Shown: positions 1-8,016 of the stretch, one piece after another
Layout of the letters: every line of letters begins with the position of its first letter
Position numbering within the stretch: the first letter of the stretch is position 1
NCBI GenBank assembly: GCA_004325065.1
Contig: PITI01000552.1
Span: 1 to 10,953, forward strand
From: Hamiltosporidium magnivora
Lineage: Eukaryota > Microsporidia > Dubosqiidae
Direction of reading: 5' to 3'
DNA length: 10,953 bases
Notes under the pieces: generated by a model
What the model saw: only the letters and a program-made list of their open reading frames with translations
What the model was told of the DNA's origin: nothing
Databases searched by the model: none
Translations under genes and position numbers: made by a program

Positions 1-267
1 CTTGATTTGCTTTTTTATTCTCAGATATTTGCAAAGACCAGCCATTGTTATCAAGATATAGGTTCTTTCATAACACGCATCATTTTTGCCACTTTTTTGT
101 TTAATCTCTAAATTTTTAGAAATATTTTTATCTTTTTAACCACATAGAAAACATTAAGCTAACAATAAATATGCTATTCTTTGATTCATACCATATCAAT
201 TTATAAAATTTTAATTTTAAAAGTTTTTATTTTGTTTATTTATGGTATATATTTGCCGTAATTTTCT

Positions 268-328
268 GGAAGGCAGTGAGTTTGAAGTAAGCCTCTAACA
301 AGGAGATCGTCTTCCTGCTCACCGTTCC
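268..328. other. G+C-rich foldable island, possible small RNA or decayed ORF
   Basis: By my count 31 of these 61 bases are G or C, while a sampled nearby stretch (541-660) has under 20%. The ends are complementary: GGAAGGCAGTGAG (268-280) faces CTCACCGTTCC (318-328), giving GTGAG/CTCAC and GGAA/TTCC helices around a small internal loop. An inner AGGAGA-TCG-TCTTCCT hairpin (301-316) with one bulged base is also possible. It is too short for a tRNA and has no T-arm. It also lies in a plus frame running from ATG 242-244 to TAA 410-412 with a single stop (296-298), so a broken small ORF is the alternative. The strand is undecided; T-runs lie downstream only on the plus side. I recognise no known RNA family. 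Confidence 0.3.
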
Positions 329-340
329 TTTGTTATTATG

Positions 341-382
341 AAAATAATTGTTTTTATAAATAAAATAATTGTCTTTATTGGT
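341..382. repeat. 21-bp tandem duplication
   Basis: The 17-mer AAAATAATTGTTTTTAT (341-357) recurs at 362-378 with one change (T to C), an offset of 21 bases. The two units lie in the frame of a 24-codon ATG-to-TAA stretch (338-412), where they would encode two copies of KIIVFI. The peptide would be very hydrophobic. Whether it is translated cannot be judged; A+T-rich slippage is the simpler explanation. Confidence 0.5.
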
Positions 383-444
383 TTTATTCATCTTGCAACA
401 CACTTTTTTTAATATTAAAATATAAAATAAAAGTATTATATTTT

Positions 445-465
445 TGTGATATAAGTAATATCACA
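445..465. repeat. Perfect inverted repeat (8-bp stem, 5-nt loop)
   Basis: TGTGATAT (445-452) and ATATCACA (458-465) are exact reverse complements separated by AAGTA. It lies in gene-free DNA about 440 bases before the BUD23-like gene. It could be a transcript-end structure or a chance palindrome in A+T-rich DNA. No function is assigned. Confidence 0.4.
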
Positions 466-901
466 GTATTTCCTAGTAAAAAGTTTTTTAATTCTTAAAC
501 AACAATAAAAGTAAATCTTTAATTGAAGAACTATTATTATTTTTAAAAAAATCTAATTTAAAAAGATGAACATACTTCATAATGCAATAATAATAAATTA
601 GATGAAAGTTTTGAAATTACAATATTAAATATGCATAAGATATAAAAATAATGCTAGGCGAACAATCAGTTAAACTGTAAAATTCTTAATTTAAATAGAA
701 GTCAAATATATATCAAAGATTGGAAAATACATAGTGTGTAGAAACGAGAATTATGTATAGCATTAGAAAACTTATACTTTTAGAATATAAATTCTGTGTC
801 ATTCAAATAATTTATCAAATCTTTTATTTTGTTTTTGATTGTTCGTGACTGATTTTTTTTAAAACATTCTAATAGAATAAAAAAAAATGTAACACTAAAA
901 A

Positions 902-904
902 GGG
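902..904 (+). promoter_or_regulatory. GGG start-proximal motif of the BUD23-like gene
   Basis: A GGG triplet sits two bases before the ATG at 907, in a surrounding sequence almost devoid of G. GGG-like or CCC-like triplets just upstream of start codons are described as microsporidian transcription/start signals. Its position supports the ATG at 907 over the internal ATG at 1031. Confidence 0.45.
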
Positions 905-906
905 CA

Positions 907-1537
907 ATGAATCTTCCAGAATATAAAGGACCAGCAGAAATTGTAAGTATTTTATTAATTTAAGTATTACAACGATGAGGAATCACAAAAATACGATAGA
1001 AACACAAGAATTAACAAAATACAAATAGATATGACAGAAAGATGTATAGAACTGTGTGAAATAAGTAAAGACCATTTGATTTTAGACTTGGGATGTGGTA
1101 CAGGTATAAGTGGATGTGTATTATCACAGTACGAATATATTTGGATCGGTACAGATATTAGTCATTCGATGTTAAAAATATGTAAAAATAAAGAATTTGC
1201 ATTTGATTTGTGTAGATCTGATATCGGAACCAACTTCTGTTTCAAAAAAAATACATTTGATAAGATTATTAGTGTTAGCGTGCTACAATGGCTTTTTCAT
1301 TCATATTCTTCTACACACGAACCGTTTTTACGAATTAATATTTTTTTTCAAAATTTATTTTTTGTTTTAAAAAACCACGGACAAGCTGTTCTTCAGTTTT
1401 ATCCGGAAAATTCCAAACAGACTGATATTTTTATTAAAGTAGCTCGTAAAGTAGGATTTCAAGGTGGATTGGTTATAGATAACGAAGGAACCAAAAACAA
1501 AAAATATTTTTTAGTTCTTCGTGTATTTAAGCAATAG
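907..1537 (+). CDS. BUD23: 18S rRNA (guanine-N7)-methyltransferase, BUD23 family, spliced
   Basis: BUD23 with TRM112 methylates one guanine (N7) of 18S rRNA and is needed for 40S subunit maturation. The CDS joins 907-942 and 965-1537, removing a 22-nt intron, and encodes 202 residues. Exon 1 begins MNLPEYKGPAEI; exon 2 continues YYNDEESQKYDRNTRI, matching the family N-terminus (GPxEhfY.. then KY.RN.RM). The methyltransferase fold shows motif I LDLGCGTG (residues 52-59), the acidic end of strand 2 in GTDIS (D76), SDIG (97-100), FDKIISVSVLQWL (110-122) and the family signature YPENS (158-162). The longer open frame starting at 1031 alone would lack the first 34 conserved residues. The protein stops near the end of the catalytic domain and lacks the basic C-terminal tail of yeast and human BUD23. 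The identity is firm; splicing is inferred from the DNA. Confidence 0.93.
943..964 (+). other. 22-nt spliceosomal intron in BUD23
   Basis: The intron starts with a canonical donor GTAAGT and ends TTAATTTAAG, with a branch-like TTAAT only a few bases before the acceptor, as in other microsporidian introns. Its length is not a multiple of three. If retained, translation reads seven extra codons and stops at TAA 961-963. Removing it joins two phase-0 exons whose product matches the BUD23 N-terminus on both sides of the junction. Intron position near the start codon is also typical of microsporidia. Confidence 0.9.
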
Positions 1538-1663
1538 AAATTTAATCTAAAAATATAATTAAATAGATAACCATTTGGGTATTTTTATTTAAAAAATATT
1601 TTTTTTGAATAAAATTTAAAAAAAGCAATTCTATGTTTTTTAATAAGACTATCTTTAAAATAT

Positions 1664-1916
1664 TTATTAATTCTAAATACAGAAGAGTTCACAGTATTAG
1701 AATATTTGATTATTCATTATTACTAATTTATAAAATATATTTATTCTAAATGAAAAGTGTTTACTGTATTAAAATGTCTTATTCATTCCCATTTAGTTTT
1801 AGAATAAATTATATTTTAAGAAATTTCATCCAATAATAAATATTAATACCCTTCCTCTTCATTCCCATTTAGTTTTATAATAAATTTAATAAGAAGAAGA
1901 AGTATCCAATAATAAA
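1664..1916. repeat. Diverged tandem repeat, unit about 72-76 bp
   Basis: The clearest pair is TTCATTCCCATTTAGTTTTA at 1782-1801, repeated at 1858-1877. It is followed at the same 76-base offset by ATCCAATAATAAA (1828-1840 and 1904-1916). A more degenerate earlier copy aligns at offsets of about 69-72: ATTCTAAAT, then AC(A/T)GTATTA, then TATTCATT (around 1670-1718 against 1743-1787). The order of shared blocks is kept, so these look like old local duplications. No coding potential was recognised. Confidence 0.6.
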
Positions 1917-2128
1917 CAGAATAAAATCTGTTATCTAATACACCCCTATCAATACTTAAACCAACCATTTTTAAAAAATAATATTTTATTGTTACATTTC
2001 TTACATTTTTAATTCGTTATTTCTTTATTTTTACAATTTTTAAAAAATAAAAACGGGGTTATTTTATGTTTTAATTTTTTTTTGGATTGGTAAATAAAAA
2101 AAATTTTAGATTTTAAATATTTGAATAA

Positions 2129-2131
2129 CCC
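2129..2131 (+). promoter_or_regulatory. CCC start-proximal motif of the ORP gene
   Basis: The sequence AACCCTTTTTTCTTCAA directly precedes the ATG, with CCC twelve bases upstream of it. This is the expected place and form of the CCC-like signal in microsporidian genes, and it supports the start at 2144. Confidence 0.45.
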
Positions 2132-2143
2132 TTTTTTCTTCAA

Positions 2144-4324
2144 ATGGATGTGGAATTCTCAAATACTTTGAAAATAATAAATTTATTGAAACATAACAGA
2201 CTTTCAAATATAAAACAACTATTAAAAGATGAAATTACTCTATATAACGGTGTATGTGGTACATTAATACATTTATCTGTACTTTTACGTAATTTACCAT
2301 GTATGAAACGCATGCTTAATAGTATAAGCAGAGAAGAAGGTATAAAATGGATTTCTATTCAAGATAGATATGGTAGAAGTCCTTTAGATTTATCTATAAA
2401 ATATAATTCTAAAGAAATTACTATTTTTTTAAATGAATATTTAGATAAAAGAAATAAAAATATTGAAAATAAATTAAGAAAAATTGAAGATGAAAATAAT
2501 TATGAAAAAATGATTATTAAAGGATTTGCAGATACAATAATAAAAGAAGGACCGCTAGAAAAATATATAAATTTTGCTTTTGGATACAGAAATAGGCATT
2601 TGGTATTAAAAAAAGATAAAATATTGTATTATGGGTGTAGAGATACTGGTAAAGAACTGAAAGAAATTTTTGCATTGCACGAGATTACAGTGGACGTATG
2701 TGAAAATCAAAATAGTTTTATTTTGGTGGACATGCGAAATCGTAAAAAATATATTTTTAGAACTGAAACTCCTGAGGAAGCAGTTGGGTGGGTTTTGTGT
2801 ATTGAAGATACAAAATATGAAAATACTTTCGATCAAAGTTTTTTTCATTTTTCGTTGGTTGGTTGTATTTTGAAAGAATATTTGAAAATCAAAGGAGAAA
2901 ATTTAGTTTGCGAGGGAATCGTAAGTTTTGAGTGTTTTACGATGTTTGCTGATTTATTTGAAGGTATAAATATAGAGGATGCCATTGAGAAAGAGGAAAT
3001 TGTGGCTATGGATGTTGAAAATATTAAAACACCTGTAATTGTAGGAGAAAGTAATTCAGATTCAGAAAAATTTTATGATTTTGAAACTGAAAATACGGAT
3101 GAAATATTAAAAAGTGACAGTTTAATTCAAGTCAGTAGTTTTTCTAAAGAAGATGTGCGAAATGATGAATTTAAAGTAAATTTAGGCAAAGAAGAATTTT
3201 TTGATGCGACTGATGGGGAAAACCAGGAAGAAAAAAATGAATTTTTGACTCAAGAAAGAGTTAAGTTGCCAGTCACAGGAGGAGTTGAGAAAAAAGAATT
3301 ATACTCTTCACTTTTAAATGAAAAAAATGGAAATTTTGATATTTTTTCTGCAAAATTTCCAATGAATGTACACGAACCTCTTTCTTTACTGCAAAGAATG
3401 ACCGAAGATTTAATTTTTAAAAATATTTTAGATAAAATTACAGGAATAAGTGATGGATGTTTAAGAATGGCCTACGTTTCTGGTTTCATCGTTTCTTCTT
3501 TTTTTCATACCAAACATAGAATTTTTAAACCTTTCACTCCACTTTTAGGTGAAACTTTTTATCACAAATTAGAAAATACAGACATTTATTGTGAACAAGT
3601 CTCTTTAAATCCAAATATTTCTGCTTTGCATGCAGAAAATCAAAATTATATTTATGAAAGCTTTTTGGATTTTTCTTCTTCTTTAAAATCTAAAAAAATA
3701 CTCATAAATCACAACGGTAACTGTAAATTAATTTTAAAAGATAAAAATGAAATTTATAGTTGGAAAAAAGTTGATACGGTGGTGAAGGGATTTGAATCTG
3801 GAGATGTTACTGTTTTACATAATGGAAAGATTGAATTGGAATGTGGAGATATAAAAGGAATAATAAAAATTAAACCATCTAAATCAAGAGATGAAATAAA
3901 TGTGTGTGGTTCAGTAAAACAAAAAAACAAAACTGTTTACTCTTTTAAGGGAATTTGGGACAAATATCTTCTTTGTAGAGACATGGATACAGGAAATGAA
4001 TTTTATGTGTACGAATCTAACGAAAGAAGATTTCCTGAGTATTATAACATGACAAAATATTCGTTTCAATTAAATTTTATTACATCAGAAATTGAAAGTA
4101 AAATGTTTTATACAGATAGTAGATACAGACCAGATACAAGAGCTTTAGAATATGGACAATTCGCTAATGCTTTAGAAAATAATGAAATTATTGAAAATAG
4201 ACAACGAGTTAGAAAAAATGAAAGCAGACCTCTAAAACCGAGATTTTTTGAATTTAATAATAATTTATGGACATGGAAAGGATGCGATGATACAGGAAAA
4301 GGAGAAAGAATATTTGAAATTTAG
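2144..4324 (+). CDS. Oxysterol-binding protein-related protein (ankyrin-PH-FFAT-ORD)
   Basis: This 726-residue protein is a lipid-transfer protein of the OSBP/Osh family, with the long layout of yeast Osh1/Osh2. Residues 1-100 hold ankyrin-like repeats (GTLIHLSVLLRN; DRYGRSPLDLSIKY). Residues 134-224 form a PH domain from EGPLEK to the conserved Trp216. A low-complexity acidic linker contains a FFAT motif EFFDATD (351-357), which in this family binds VAP proteins of the endoplasmic reticulum. The ORD begins near PMNVHEPLS (406-414) and keeps KPFTPLLGE (462-470) and RPDTRALEYG near the C-terminus. The signature EQVSHHPPIS reads EQVSLNPNIS (484-493), so both histidines that contact the PI4P phosphate are replaced. 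By my alignment, a lysine equivalent to Osh4 K336 is Asn680, while E684 and R688 are kept. Sterol or other lipid binding may persist, but PI4P exchange is doubtful. No transmembrane segment or GOLD domain is seen. Confidence 0.93.
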   Translation: MDVEFSNTLKIINLLKHNRLSNIKQLLKDEITLYNGVCGTLIHLSVLLRNLPCMKRMLNSISREEGIKWISIQDRYGRSPLDLSIKYNSKEITIFLNEYLDKRNKNIENKLRKIEDENNYEKMIIKGFADTIIKEGPLEKYINFAFGYRNRHLVLKKDKILYYGCRDTGKELKEIFALHEITVDVCENQNSFILVDMRNRKKYIFRTETPEEAVGWVLCIEDTKYENTFDQSFFHFSLVGCILKEYLKIKGENLVCEGIVSFECFTMFADLFEGINIEDAIEKEEIVAMDVENIKTPVIVGESNSDSEKFYDFETENTDEILKSDSLIQVSSFSKEDVRNDEFKVNLGKEEFFDATDGENQEEKNEFLTQERVKLPVTGGVEKKELYSSLLNEKNGNFDIFSAKFPMNVHEPLSLLQRMTEDLIFKNILDKITGISDGCLRMAYVSGFIVSSFFHTKHRIFKPFTPLLGETFYHKLENTDIYCEQVSLNPNISALHAENQNYIYESFLDFSSSLKSKKILINHNGNCKLILKDKNEIYSWKKVDTVVKGFESGDVTVLHNGKIELECGDIKGIIKIKPSKSRDEINVCGSVKQKNKTVYSFKGIWDKYLLCRDMDTGNEFYVYESNERRFPEYYNMTKYSFQLNFITSEIESKMFYTDSRYRPDTRALEYGQFANALENNEIIENRQRVRKNESRPLKPRFFEFNNNLWTWKGCDDTGKGERIFEI

Positions 4325-4349
4325 ATTTCTTTTGTTTTTCTTAAGAAAT
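4325..4349 (+). other. Stem-loop just after the ORP stop codon
   Basis: ATTTCTT (4325-4331) pairs with AAGAAAT (4343-4349) across an 11-nt T-rich loop, and a T-run follows. It begins at the base after the TAG, so it may shape the 3' end of the ORP transcript. With A+T-rich DNA such a match can arise by chance. Confidence 0.25.
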
Positions 4350-5259
4350 GTAATTTTTTTTTAAAAAAAATGCTTTTTTTCTATATTCGGTAAAATTTAA
4401 TTATTTTTAGTCATTTTTCGTTTTATTTGATTTTTTGTTTTAAGATAAATCCTTTATCTTTATAGAAGAAGGATGTGGGACTTACTGGCTCCATAAAATT
4501 TATATTGGCAAGTTTGGGTGCAAATTTCAGCGAAGAATGTCTGGAGAAGGCTATTTTTTTAAATGGCTTAATAAAATTGAGAATTATTTCTACTAATTGG
4601 GTTGGAAAGAAGAGGGAAAATGTATTCAAATTTTATACCAAACTTTTATTTTAAAATTATAATAATTTTATTTTTCATCGAATTTTAGAAAGCGTTGAGT
4701 TATGATCACCAGATCTTAAAGGTAAATATACTTTTATTCTGATATTTAAAAATTGTAGGTTTCTCTTATAAAGTTTTTAATAATTTTTAAATTTTTTTGT
4801 TCCAATCAATATTTCCTTAATATTTCTTGGTAATATATTAGTGATATGAATAGAGGAAAAAAAGATAATGTTGGTATCGGTAAAAGCTATTAATTTATTT
4901 CTAAGAGACATATATAAATTCATGATAATCTTCTGTGTATTTTATAGCTTGTTTTCTGATCTGTATGCCATCACATGTCTATGTATCTTCAAATAATTGA
5001 TTTAAAAAATATACACTAGATTGTTTTTTTTTGTATTCATTAGAACAATTCTGATTCAAAGATCTTGAATTTTAAGAAAAATTGTTCCTATTTATTCGTC
5101 TGATAGAAATTCTATGTTTTTTTTGTCTTAAAATACTAACATTTGATAATTACATATTTCTAATAAACTGATCAATTTTCTTTATATGGAACGATAAACT
5201 AAATTAAATATTTTTTGTTGAAAACAAAAAATAGCAAGAATTTTTAAATTCATCGATAT
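4350..5259. other. Gene-free stretch with a local G+C peak at 4451-4620
   Basis: No intact gene is seen. At 4451-4550 G+C rises to about 39% by my count, well above the surroundings. Both strands are open there. On the plus strand 4444-4593 is 50 codons ending TAA, then 21 more codons; on the minus strand 4423-4629 is 68 codons. Neither begins with an ATG: the minus frame would start at TTG just after a stop. I therefore treat it as possible decayed coding DNA of unknown strand. The rest (4660-5259) is T-rich with nothing recognisable. Confidence 0.4.
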
Positions 5260-7343
5260 TTACATTTTTTTATAGCAGAAGATATTTCGTTGGATATGTC
5301 TGTAAGTATTTTTCGGACAAATAACAAATATTGCAGGATTTGTTTTTGGTAAAATATTCAGGTTGTTACTTTCTATGTTAGAATGAAACTCCTTTATTTT
5401 AAGGCGATATTCCTTTATTTTTTTTACGTTTTTAGTTTCCTGTAGACATTTCAAAATCAGTAAAAAAAATACGCTGTACAGAAGTAGTAGATCCTGTGGC
5501 GAGATATTTGCTAATTATTTGATTGTGCAAAATTGAGTAATTATACTAGAATGGTAAAAAAAATATTAGGAAATACTTGAAAAGGCATATTGGTGGTTTA
5601 AAATTCTTTTATTTCTCTAGCCTTTTGATCAGATATGTCTAGACAAGTATCGTTCAATTAAGATGTTACGTTGCAGGTAAGCAGTTCATTTATACAACCA
5701 TTATAAATTAATATTAAGAACATATTAAAATTACTTTCTTCTTTAATTCACGCAATAGGATTGTGAGATAAATATTATCTCTTGAAAATTTCAGAAAGAA
5801 ATCGTGGAATATTATTTTCTGCTTGGTAATTACCTTTAATTTTCTCTATGTTGTATATATAGTTAGAGTATTGTTTTTCCGATATAATTTTGTTTATAGA
5901 ATTTGGTTTTTAAGGAGATAACCGCAACTACAGTTTAATGTGACTTCGATATAATCTAATAAACTTAGTATAAAATATTTATAATATGGTGCGTGAGGGA
6001 GTTTTTTTTTCATTTTTTAGATATGAAAAGTCATTTACGATATATTAATCTTCAAAGGTCGATACATCCGGATTTAATAGAAAACCATAAGACTTTTTCA
6101 GCATTATTGGCGTAAATGAATTACGTAGTTAGTAGGAACTTTCTTCTCGAAACAATATGAGTAACTTAGTTGGATGTGGCTACCTCGAAATAATTTTTTC
6201 AAATATGAGACATTCTGATGAAATTTTCGGTCTTTAAGCTTGCTTTCGCTATATTTTTTGAACAAACATAAATTTAAGAATTTTATAAAATATTTTTTTA
6301 CTCACAGTCTCTATGCGAATTAGCGTCCTATGGTTTATTAAAAGACAATTAAACTTTTAAATGGTTTAATTTTATTCTTCTCTTGTGTGAAAATTTAATT
6401 ATTGGATTTAGTTCCTCTTAAAATAAACATTCCTTTATTCTTAGCATTGTGCTTACTCTTTTGACTGCTACATATTGTATAAAGATGATTAAAGAATTCT
6501 AAATTAGGAAAGTGACCATTTTATTGATTTTTACACCTATGACTTGGCGTTTGAAATATCTAATGGCCTCCAATTATTCTCTAAGTCAATATAAAGCAAT
6601 GTCATTCTGATATATTTATATTTCTATTCCCATTCAAAAGATACCCAGATTTTAAAACCTGCCATCGTCATCTTCGGTTCAAAAATCAAGAGTAATCTGT
6701 ATTTTTTCAGTATAAGATATTCAAAAAAATTATCTTGTGATCAATATCTATAGATTCAAATTCGTAATAAAATACATAAAACCATGCTAATTCCGTTAAG
6801 CTACAATCTCGAAAATGTTATCTCCTTCGATGTTGGATATAATCTTTGATTTAAAATCTTTAAATGGCTTGTTAGATTGTTTCGATCTCCTTTAGGACAA
6901 ATAAAGAATTCATTAAAGTCACCTTGCTCGCTGAAAACGGTTTTATCTAAGCAAATTTAACCATCTTTCTCACACAAACAGTGGGTTTTCGATCTAAAAT
7001 TATAGTAAATTCTCTGATTTTCAATTCAAAAAATATTTGAAGCTACTAAAACGTTACATTCATTCCGAAATGTCACTGTGTGATTTGATTTTGTTATTTA
7101 CTCGAAAATCATATTTTTTATCTAAAACCTTGATAAAATAATATTTTACTTTTCCGTTGATTGATATGTTTTTGTGGAAATATTCTAAATCAATTACTAT
7201 TTAAAATAAAGATATCTAAAAAAGACAAATTAAAATGTAAATTGTAGAGTGAATTGGAAAATTTCGTTTACCCGAACACGCAAAATACATAAGATAATAT
7301 AAGTTTACCATAATTTCAAGCCATCGGTAAAAATACAAGTCAT
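5260..7343 (-). pseudogene. Probable decayed coding region, family not recognised
   Basis: Read on the minus strand, this stretch gives long protein-like runs broken by scattered stops and frame changes. One frame from about 7094 to 6540 has only six stops in some 180 codons (at 7026-7028, 6957-6959, 6801-6803, 6756-6758, 6741-6743 and 6624-6626). Roughly 15 would be expected at this base composition. The same frame resumes at about 6128-5461 with about ten stops in 220 codons, and a shifted 64-codon run covers 5454-5260. Sampled G+C is 27-29%, coding-like, against 13-18% in sampled true spacer. A fragment with SKTHCLCEKDG, later FFICPKGDRNN, loosely resembles the order of motifs in IS5/IS4-like DDE transposases, but this is weak. 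It lies on the same strand as, and downstream of, the LRR gene and could instead be a dead neighbour of it. No intact start or product remains. Confidence 0.4.
5765..5781. repeat. Short perfect hairpin (7-bp stem, 3-nt loop)
   Basis: GAGATAA (5765-5771) and TTATCTC (5775-5781) are exact reverse complements around ATA. It lies inside the presumed decayed region and is probably a chance palindrome. Confidence 0.3.
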
Positions 7344-8016
7344 AGTCTATTTAGCTTCAAATTACTAAAACAATGAATAATATAATTACTAATTTAAAAA
7401 GCAATACATTCTTTTCTTTTGTATACAAATATAAAACAAGAAATTATTTAACTCCTGAGTGAACTTTAGATTTAGAACTTTCTTGCGAAATTCTTATCAT
7501 ATACTAGATTATGATGTAGATCATTAATTAGAAAGAGGCTTGGAGATGTGCGGTTTATAATTTGTGCAAGATTTTTAGGCTTTCAATCTTATCCGAAAGA
7601 TCCGAAAACAAATTACTAATAAACACTATAAAAAGTAAAATATATTTGAAAAAATAAAAGTTGTGTAAACGACAAAAAAACATGAAAAATCAATTTGAGA
7701 GAAAAATTTTAAAAACAGATATGCAATTAAAAAAGAAAATATATATCAAAAAAGTAGAAATCTGGTTTCGAAAAAACTAAAAACTATAAATGAAATCATG
7801 TGAGTGAAAAAACAAAGCGAAATTTATAGAATCTAAATTTTAAGTATATTGCGTCAAGGATTAAAGAATATATAATTAAAAACAATGAATATAAATTATT
7901 GTTTAAAAACCAAAAAAAATATTTGTCAAATTTCATTTATTATCTAAGCTTTACTAAATATGCGTTAATTGAATAGCAAAGTAAAAATCGAAATAGATTA
8001 AATAATTATTCCGAAA
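7344..8016. other. 3' flank of the LRR gene
   Basis: The plus strand is A-rich here, so the LRR transcript would have a T-rich 3' flank. No open frame of note and no RNA gene are seen. In-frame translation past the LRR stop hits further stops within about 25 codons, so there is no sign of a recently truncated C-terminus. Confidence 0.5.

Larger units (their letters stand above)
1..906. other. Gene-free A+T-rich left flank
   Basis: I see no convincing gene in this stretch. A plus-strand frame is open from the window edge to a TAA at 109-111 (36 codons), and minus-strand frames are also open over the first 75 bases, so neither can be called the end of a gene. The stretch contains the G+C-rich island at 268-328, a 21-bp tandem duplication at 341-382 and a perfect hairpin at 445-465, described separately. 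The rest is low-complexity A+T-rich sequence. No tRNA was recognised on either strand. Confidence 0.6.
1538..2143. other. Intergenic spacer between BUD23 and the ORP gene
   Basis: The spacer is very A+T-rich (about 13% G+C over 1561-1680). An AATAAA at 1608-1613, about 70 bases past the BUD23 stop, could serve 3'-end formation. The middle holds diverged tandem repeats (separate entry). T-rich DNA and a CCC triplet precede the next start codon. No gene or RNA is seen. Confidence 0.6.

Noticed and set aside
1..111. C-terminal end of a plus-strand gene entering from the left
   Set aside because: The 36-codon run is expected by chance in this composition, minus-strand frames are also open there, and no motif is recognised.
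268..328. tRNA in the G+C-rich island
   Set aside because: It is only about 61 bases long, has no cloverleaf on either strand, and the TTCAAAC-like string on the minus strand is not flanked by a pairing T-stem.
268..328. U5 snRNA, from a GCCTCTAAC resemblance to loop 1
   Set aside because: Two of nine loop bases differ and no stem closes directly under the loop; other snRNA landmarks are absent.
1031..1537. BUD23 starting at the internal ATG 1031 as a 168-residue protein
   Set aside because: The conserved BUD23 N-terminus is encoded directly upstream in frame from 965 and joins to 907-942 by a canonical intron.
2606..2873. Open frames on the minus strand (2606-2848) and in another plus frame (2670-2873) inside the ORP gene
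   Set aside because: They overlap the PH-domain part of a well-supported gene, and their translations look like out-of-frame readings with no recognisable motif.
4423..4629. 68-codon minus-strand frame as a real small gene
   Set aside because: It begins at TTG right after a stop, has no upstream ATG, and the opposite strand is almost equally open.
5260..5454. 64-codon minus-strand frame as an intact gene
   Set aside because: It starts at TTG with no ATG, and it fits better as one segment of the larger broken region.
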